A DNA stretch of 11,362 nt, taken from Azonexus sp. GTDB taxonomy: Bacteria; Pseudomonadota; Gammaproteobacteria; Burkholderiales; Rhodocyclaceae. The stretch spans positions 1 to 11,362 of the forward strand of contig JAKLLI010000034.1 of NCBI GenBank assembly GCA_023150195.1, in the 5' to 3' direction. The translations under genes and the position numbers were made by a program. The notes beneath the pieces were generated by a model. It saw nothing but the letters and a program-made list of their open reading frames with translations, did not search any database and had not been told where the DNA came from. Every line of letters begins with the position of its first letter. The first letter of the stretch is position 1. Shown in pieces: positions 7,460-11,362 of the stretch.

Positions 7460-7991
7460 GGCGGAAACGTACCGGCAACACGGCCTGGGCCGGCGCATCG
7501 CCCGGTAGGGCGTGCAGGCGGCGCACCGCCAGTAGCGCCGCCTGATCCAGCATGGGATAGCCGCTGCTCTGCTCGATACGGGCTCCAATGACTTCGCCAC
7601 GGGGGTCGAGCACCATGAGGACCAGCACTTCGCCTTCCATGCCCTGATCAATCGCTGCTTGCGGATAGAACAAGCCTTGTTCCCGTTGTGCGACGAATTG
7701 CTCGCGAATACTCTGGGTCCAGGTGCGTAGCGCGGGCTTTCGGTCAATCGGCGGTTTGGCGGGTTTTTTCTCCGTTTGGCTGGCCTTGGGGGCGGCGGCG
7801 ACCTCGGGTTTGAGGGCTAGCGTCGGGGCGCTGGCAGTGGTGGGCGGTGCCGGCGCCTTCAGAGTCGCCTGCAAGACGGTGCGTGGGGGCGGTGGTGGCG
7901 GATCCAAGGGCAAGGCGCCAAGGAAGGGCAGGAGATGCAACAACAAGGACAGGGTCAGCGCCGGTATGATCCGCTTGAAAGATTGCACCAT
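7452..7991 (-). CDS. TonB-like energy-transducer protein
   Basis: TonB-family proteins span the periplasm and pass proton-motive energy from ExbB/ExbD to outer-membrane receptors. The 179-residue product has the full layout: a short cytoplasmic N-terminus (MVQSFKR), one hydrophobic anchor (about 8-28), a run of six prolines (31-36), an Ala/Pro/Lys-rich linker (37-85) and a C-terminal TonB domain (about 95-179). The domain contains the typical FYPQAAIDQGMEGEV segment, a SSGYPMLDQAALLAV helix region and a terminal strand LPVRFRLR. The ATG at 7991 is chosen because it directly precedes the membrane anchor; the frame is open upstream to 8111, but that extension would place about 40 extra residues before the anchor. 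No Shine-Dalgarno sequence is visible before it. No exbB, exbD or receptor gene is in the window, so this is an isolated TonB paralogue. It is divergent from the ankyrin gene across 37 bp. The partner receptor is unknown. Confidence 0.88.
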   Translation of the reverse strand: MVQSFKRIIPALTLSLLLHLLPFLGALPLDPPPPPPRTVLQATLKAPAPPTTASAPTLALKPEVAAAPKASQTEKKPAKPPIDRKPALRTWTQSIREQFVAQREQGLFYPQAAIDQGMEGEVLVLMVLDPRGEVIGARIEQSSGYPMLDQAALLAVRRLHALPGDAPAQAVLPVRFRLR

Positions 7992-8028
7992 GAGAAAATA
8001 CGGGGTCGCCTGACGAAATGAGCCTGGA

Positions 8029-9072
8029 ATGAAGAAACCGCTGAACGGCCTGTGGGCTGCAATGATAATCGCGTGCGCGCCGATTTGCCCGGTTGCTGCG
8101 CAGACCGACACGGCAGCGCCGGTACGTTTGCCCGATCCGGTGGCGTTTACCCATGCGATGGAACTGGGGGATATTGCTCAGGCCGGGGCATGGCTGGATG
8201 CCGGCCTGGATCCGGAATTTACCGGTAGCCGGGTGGGGAGTGGCCTGATGATCGCTGCCTGGGAAGGCCATATCGAGTTGATGCGCCTCTTCCTTTCGCG
8301 GGGGGCGGACATCAACCGGGTCAATGCACATGGTGAGTCGGCGCTGGCACTGGCCGCGTGGCGGGGCAATCTTGCAGCGGTGCAATGGCTGGTCGAGCGC
8401 AGCGCCCGCATCAATCCGCCGGCGCGCCAATGGTCGCCCCTTCATTACGCGGTGTTTTCCGGGCACGAACCCGTGGTGGATTACCTGCTGGCTCAGGGCG
8501 CGGACATCAATGCGCTGAGTACCAACGGATCCAGCGTGTTGATGATGGCGGTGTACGAAGGTCGCGCCGCGCTGGCCAAACGACTGGTGGATCTGGGGGC
8601 GCGCCGTGACGTGCGCAACGACTGGGGGGATGGCGCGCTGGAGTGGGCCATGCGCAACAACAATCTGGAGATCGCACGCACGGTCAGTGCGCCGGAGGTA
8701 TTTTCCGAAGCGGTGAGCAAGCCCAAGGAAACCTGGGGGGAAGCGCGTCGTTCATTCCAGGCGACGCCAGAATTGGAAACCCTGACCGCAATGCGGCGAA
8801 CGCTGGCTGAGCGGAATTTGTCGACGACCGCCATCGACCGGCGCATTGCCGCCGAGCGGGCGCGCATCGTCCGCAGTGAACTGGACGCCGCTGCGCCGCA
8901 GCGCGTGCAAACCCTGGAAATTTCCGCCAGTCGCAGCAAGGCGGGTGACCAATCGGTACGGGTGATTCGTCGCGACAAGGCAGCGGCGCCTGAGGGCGGA
9001 TTTGCGGTGCCGCCGGCCACGCGTTCGGGCCCGGCAAAAATGCCGATCAAGGCACCAACGCGAAATTATTGA
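8029..9072 (+). CDS. Exported ankyrin-repeat protein
   Basis: The 347-residue product starts with a signal peptide: a KK n-region, a hydrophobic core (about 7-20) and a likely cleavage site VAA-QT after residue 24. The mature protein is therefore expected in the periplasm. About five to six ankyrin repeats follow from about residue 36 to 220. The clearest are SGLMIAAWEGHIELMRLFLS (71-90), SALALAAWRGNLAAVQWLVE (104-123), SPLHYAVFSGHEPVVDYLLA (136-155) and SSVLMMAVYEGRAALAKRLV (168-187). Ankyrin repeats bind other proteins; no catalytic motif is seen. Residues 248-286 look like a charged helix rich in Arg and Ala, and the last 60 are polar, Pro- and Lys/Arg-rich and probably disordered. The start is set by the signal peptide, since the Shine-Dalgarno sequence is poor. 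A TATGAT box at 7965-7970, inside the TonB-like gene, could be a -10 element but has no good -35. The partner is unknown. Confidence 0.85.
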   Translation: MKKPLNGLWAAMIIACAPICPVAAQTDTAAPVRLPDPVAFTHAMELGDIAQAGAWLDAGLDPEFTGSRVGSGLMIAAWEGHIELMRLFLSRGADINRVNAHGESALALAAWRGNLAAVQWLVERSARINPPARQWSPLHYAVFSGHEPVVDYLLAQGADINALSTNGSSVLMMAVYEGRAALAKRLVDLGARRDVRNDWGDGALEWAMRNNNLEIARTVSAPEVFSEAVSKPKETWGEARRSFQATPELETLTAMRRTLAERNLSTTAIDRRIAAERARIVRSELDAAAPQRVQTLEISASRSKAGDQSVRVIRRDKAAAPEGGFAVPPATRSGPAKMPIKAPTRNY

Positions 9073-9134
9073 ATGAATGCTGGCGGCAATTGCCAATCGG
9101 CTGGCCCTGCGGCAGACTGCCGGGCATTGAATTG

Positions 9135-9139
9135 AGGAG
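9135..9139 (+). promoter_or_regulatory. Ribosome binding site fixing the start of the small conserved gene
   Basis: AGGAG, within TGAGGAG, lies 8 nt before the ATG at 9148. An in-frame GTG at 9139 overlaps this site and would be too close to use it. Confidence 0.7.
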
Positions 9140-9147
9140 TGTGGGAC

Positions 9148-9480
9148 ATGCTGTACGTGGCGAGAGATGGCAATGGCGAGATCGTGGAAGCGCATCCGGT
9201 GCCGACGGGTGCGGCACAGGAGGCTTTGCCGGCCGATAATCCCGAAGTCCTGAAATTCGTCCATGAACGCTGGCGGCAAAATGAACTGGCCGAGATGGAC
9301 CGCGACTTTGTCCGCGTGATCGAGGACATGATCGAGTTGCTGATCGCCAAGGACATGATCCTGTTTACCGACCTGCCGCCCAAGGTCCAGGAAAAGCTGC
9401 TGCGCCGCAAGGAAGTCCGTCGCAAGACCCTGTCCGATGAACTGCTCGGCTCGGGCGGCGACGACATCATCCCGATCTAG
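9148..9480 (+). CDS. Small acidic conserved protein of unknown function
   Basis: The 110-residue product has no signal peptide or membrane segment and is probably cytoplasmic. It opens with MLYVARDGNGEIVEAH, has LPADNPEVLKF at 27-37, then a predicted amphipathic helix EMDRDFVRVIEDMIELLIAK (49-68). FTDLPPKVQEKLLRRKEVR (73-91) follows, and the C-terminus is acidic (GGDDIIPI). From memory this resembles a short proteobacterial family often listed under the misleading name 'tryptophan synthase subunit beta-like'. It has none of the features of TrpB, such as a PLP-binding lysine region, and that name should not be used as a function. It lies 75 bp after the ankyrin gene in the same direction, with no terminator between, so co-transcription is possible. 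Its stop codon overlaps that of the response regulator on the other strand. Confidence 0.8.
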   Translation: MLYVARDGNGEIVEAHPVPTGAAQEALPADNPEVLKFVHERWRQNELAEMDRDFVRVIEDMIELLIAKDMILFTDLPPKVQEKLLRRKEVRRKTLSDELLGSGGDDIIPI

Positions 9481-10088
9481 TTCAGCTGCATGACCGCCCT
9501 GACCAGTTCGGCCAGGGTGCGCACACCCATCTTGTCCATCACGCGTGCGCGGTGGGCCTCCACCGTTTTCATGCTGATATCGAGTGTATCGGCAATCTGC
9601 TTGTTGAGCTTGCCTGCCACCACCAGATCGAGCACTTCACGCTCGCGCTGCGTGAGCTGTTCCAGGCGCTGGGCAATGGCGCTGTCGCGGGCGTGCCGGG
9701 CACAATTCTCTTCGTCCAGCGTGAGTGCGCGACGAATGCGCGACAACAGATCCTCGTTGTGAAAGGGCTTCTCGATGAAGTCGCAGGCGCCGCGTTGCAG
9801 TGCGGCCACGGCCATCGGGACATCGCCGTGGCCGGTCACGAAGATGACGGGCAGGCGAGATCCTAGCGCGGCCAGTTTTTCGTAGAGTTCAAGGCCGCTC
9901 ATTTCGGGCATGCGCACATCGAGTACCAGACAACCGCGCATGCCGGCATGGCGGGCCGCGAGAAATTGCGCGCCGGACGCGTAGCAGGCGACTCGGTAGC
10001 CTTCCCCTTCGAGCAGCCAGGTCATGGAGTCGCGCATCGCATCATCGTCATCGACGACGTAAATGTTTTGTTGTGGGGTGTCGCTCAT
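9477..10088 (-). CDS. FixJ/NarL-type two-component response regulator
   Basis: This is a cytoplasmic DNA-binding regulator of 203 residues. The receiver domain (about 8-122) has the acidic cluster VVDDDD (11-16), the phospho-accepting D57 in LVLDVRMPEMSG, T85 in FVTGHGD and K107 in IEKPF. A linker leads to a LuxR-type helix-turn-helix (about 143-203) with LTQREREVLDLVVAGKLNKQIA and the recognition region ISMKTVEAHRARVMDKMGV. This layout is that of the FixJ/StyR/TtrR group. Its ATG overlaps the kinase stop codon in ATGA, and GAGGA inside the kinase end serves as the ribosome binding site, so the two are made together and form a cognate pair. Target genes cannot be told from the window. The 3' end converges on the small conserved gene with no terminator between. 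Confidence 0.95.
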   Translation of the reverse strand: MSDTPQQNIYVVDDDDAMRDSMTWLLEGEGYRVACYASGAQFLAARHAGMRGCLVLDVRMPEMSGLELYEKLAALGSRLPVIFVTGHGDVPMAVAALQRGACDFIEKPFHNEDLLSRIRRALTLDEENCARHARDSAIAQRLEQLTQREREVLDLVVAGKLNKQIADTLDISMKTVEAHRARVMDKMGVRTLAELVRAVMQLN

Positions 10089-11362
10089 GCCATGTCCTCG
10101 TCAGGCTGCTCTTCGATCGGCACCGTAAAGCGGAAAACCGTGCCGCCCTCTCTGCGATGCTCGACCCAGAGTCTACCTTGATGGAACTCGATGATGGAAC
10201 GGCAGATGGAGAGACCGATCCCCATCCCGTCGGGTTTGGTCGTGTAGAAGGGCGCGAAAATGCGTTCAATGTCGTCTTCGGCCAGGCCTGCGCCACAGTC
10301 CGCAACGCTGATCTCGGCCATGCGCTCGTCGGCGACCCGTGCATTGATCTGCAGCCGCCGTCTTTCCGGAATCAGATCGGCCATGGCCTCTATCCCGTTT
10401 TTCAGCAAGTTGAGCAGCACTTGCTCGATCATGATGCGGTCAACCACGATACGAGGTAGATTTTCGGGAATGTCCACCACAATCTGCGTACTGGTCCGGC
10501 GGGCTTCAATATCGGCGAAGGCCCGCGCTTCGTCGACCAGTTCCGGCAGCGAAACAGCTTGCCGGTTGGGGTCGCCCTTTTTCACCATGTCGCGCATGCG
10601 GCGAATGATCTTGCCGGCACGCTCGGCCTGCTCGGAGGCCTTTTGCATGGCCGCGAGCAAATCATCCAGCTTGTAATTGCCGGCCTGCATGCGCTTGACG
10701 CAACCGGCGCAGTAGTTGGCGATGGCCGACAAGGGCTGGTTCAATTCGTGGGCCAGCGACGAGGCCATTTCGCCCATGGTGATCAGGCGTGAGGTTTGCT
10801 CCAGGCGTTTTTGCTGTTGCAGATTGACTTCGTCGATATGTTTGCGGTCGGTGATGTCGGCAGCGATCTGGACGCGCACGGTTCGACCGTCGACCCAGCG
10901 GATGGCGCGTTCGTGAATGTGATACCAGTGTCCCGAGAGCTGGTGGCGGATTTCGCCGTCGAAAAGTTCGCAGGGTAGGGCATCGGCCGAGATGGCGATG
11001 GGGTCGCAGGCCAGCGCCTCGGGCTCGGGACGGCAGGCGCTGGTGAGTTCGGCGGAGTTCCGGCCAATGCTGTCGAAGCCGAAAATATTCTGGAAAGCCC
11101 GATTGGCAAACAGGATTTCGCTCGTATGCACATCCGCGACATGCACGGCAGAATCCAGACCGTCGATGACGGTGACGAAGCGCTCGTGCGCGCGCTCCAG
11201 TTCCACCCGTACCCGCTTGGGTTCCGTGATGTCGTTCATTGAGGCCATCCAGCCGATTTGGTGGCCGCCGGTATCGATCAGGGGCGAGAAGTAGAGGCGC
11301 ACGTCGAAACGCTCGCCGTTTTTTCGCATGATGCGCATTTCGAAGCCGCTGGCCGGTGCCTT
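10085..11362 (-). CDS. PAS-domain sensor histidine kinase, N-terminus cut by window edge
   Basis: The frame is open to the right edge: 425 residues of the C-terminal part are visible and the true start lies outside. The first in-frame ATG in the window (11338) lies within a PAS domain and is not the start. Numbering from the edge, residues 1-50 are the end of one PAS domain (ending MNDITEPKR). A second PAS follows at about 55-175 (ending AADITDRKH), then a coiled linker. The HisKA domain has phospho-accepting H205 in SSLAHELNQPLSAI, and the ATPase domain has an N-box LLNLLKNGIEA (316-326), G1 DCGAGL (355-360) and G2 GMGIGLSI (379-386). No membrane segment is visible in this part. The LNQPL H-box is typical of FixL/StyS/TtrS-like kinases. 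A CAGC pair follows the histidine (C218, C221), and three more cysteines lie in the second PAS (C110, C119, C131). The signal is unknown. Confidence 0.95.
   Translation of the reverse strand, partial: KAPASGFEMRIMRKNGERFDVRLYFSPLIDTGGHQIGWMASMNDITEPKRVRVELERAHERFVTVIDGLDSAVHVADVHTSEILFANRAFQNIFGFDSIGRNSAELTSACRPEPEALACDPIAISADALPCELFDGEIRHQLSGHWYHIHERAIRWVDGRTVRVQIAADITDRKHIDEVNLQQQKRLEQTSRLITMGEMASSLAHELNQPLSAIANYCAGCVKRMQAGNYKLDDLLAAMQKASEQAERAGKIIRRMRDMVKKGDPNRQAVSLPELVDEARAFADIEARRTSTQIVVDIPENLPRIVVDRIMIEQVLLNLLKNGIEAMADLIPERRRLQINARVADERMAEISVADCGAGLAEDDIERIFAPFYTTKPDGMGIGLSICRSIIEFHQGRLWVEHRREGGTVFRFTVPIEEQPDEDMA

Noticed and set aside
8018..8032. Four-codon frame (MSLE) whose stop overlaps the ankyrin gene ATG
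   Set aside because: The ATGA overlap is suggestive of coupling, but such short frames are common by chance and no Shine-Dalgarno sequence precedes it.
9082..9122. Palindromes GGCAATTGCC and CGGCA-GAC-TGCCG between the ankyrin gene and the small conserved gene
   Set aside because: Neither is followed by a T-tract, so a terminator is not supported, and the stems are short.
9075..9279. Near-identical 15-mers GAATGCTGGCGGCAA (9075) and GAACGCTGGCGGCAA (9265)
   Set aside because: There are only two copies, one inside a coding region, with no longer homology around them. This is most simply chance.
1..11362. Mobile elements, CRISPR arrays, tRNA or rRNA genes, defence systems
   Set aside because: No transposase, integrase, regularly spaced repeats, terminal inverted repeats, tRNA-like fold or toxin-antitoxin pair was found. 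Composition looks uniform throughout.

Overview
This GC-rich window reads like the chromosome of a betaproteobacterium, most likely a Rhodocyclales member such as the Dechloromonas/Azonexus group. That placement is an inference from protein style, codon use and gene content; no search was run. It holds nine protein-coding genes, two of them cut by the window edges. I see no rRNA or tRNA genes, insertion sequences, prophage genes or CRISPR array. Genes are tightly packed and the longest stretch without a gene is about 200 bp.

Left half (1-5414) is an isocitrate-node cluster. aceK (isocitrate dehydrogenase kinase/phosphatase, minus strand, C-terminus beyond the left edge) is divergent from a gene for the monomeric NADP-type isocitrate dehydrogenase. 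A 199-bp region between them carries a plausible promoter for each gene and a 17-bp inverted repeat. The monomeric gene ends in a strong intrinsic terminator and is followed by a second, unrelated isocitrate dehydrogenase, the homodimeric E. coli-type icd, with its own likely promoter and terminator. The dimeric enzyme carries the serine segment that AceK phosphorylates; the monomeric one has no recognisable copy. The cell therefore seems to hold one switchable and one apparently AceK-insensitive route from isocitrate to 2-oxoglutarate, with the switch gene next door.

Middle (5436-7459): murI (glutamate racemase) starts only 9 nt after the T-tract of the icd terminator and is followed, 1 nt later, by a family III (CaiB/BaiF) CoA-transferase gene. 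The CoA-transferase converges, with an 8-bp overlap, on a TonB-like gene on the minus strand.

Right half (7452-11362): the TonB-like protein gene is divergent, by only 37 bp, from a gene for an exported ankyrin-repeat protein. A small acidic conserved protein of unknown function follows. Its stop codon lies in the same CTAG as the stop codon of a FixJ/NarL-type response regulator on the opposite strand. The regulator is translationally coupled (ATGA overlap) to a PAS-containing sensor histidine kinase that runs off the right edge.

Most of this is ordinary core metabolism and signalling. The points most worth a second look are the aceK/two-IDH arrangement with its shared control region, the terminator placed directly ahead of murI, and a CxxC pair just after the phospho-accepting histidine of the kinase.
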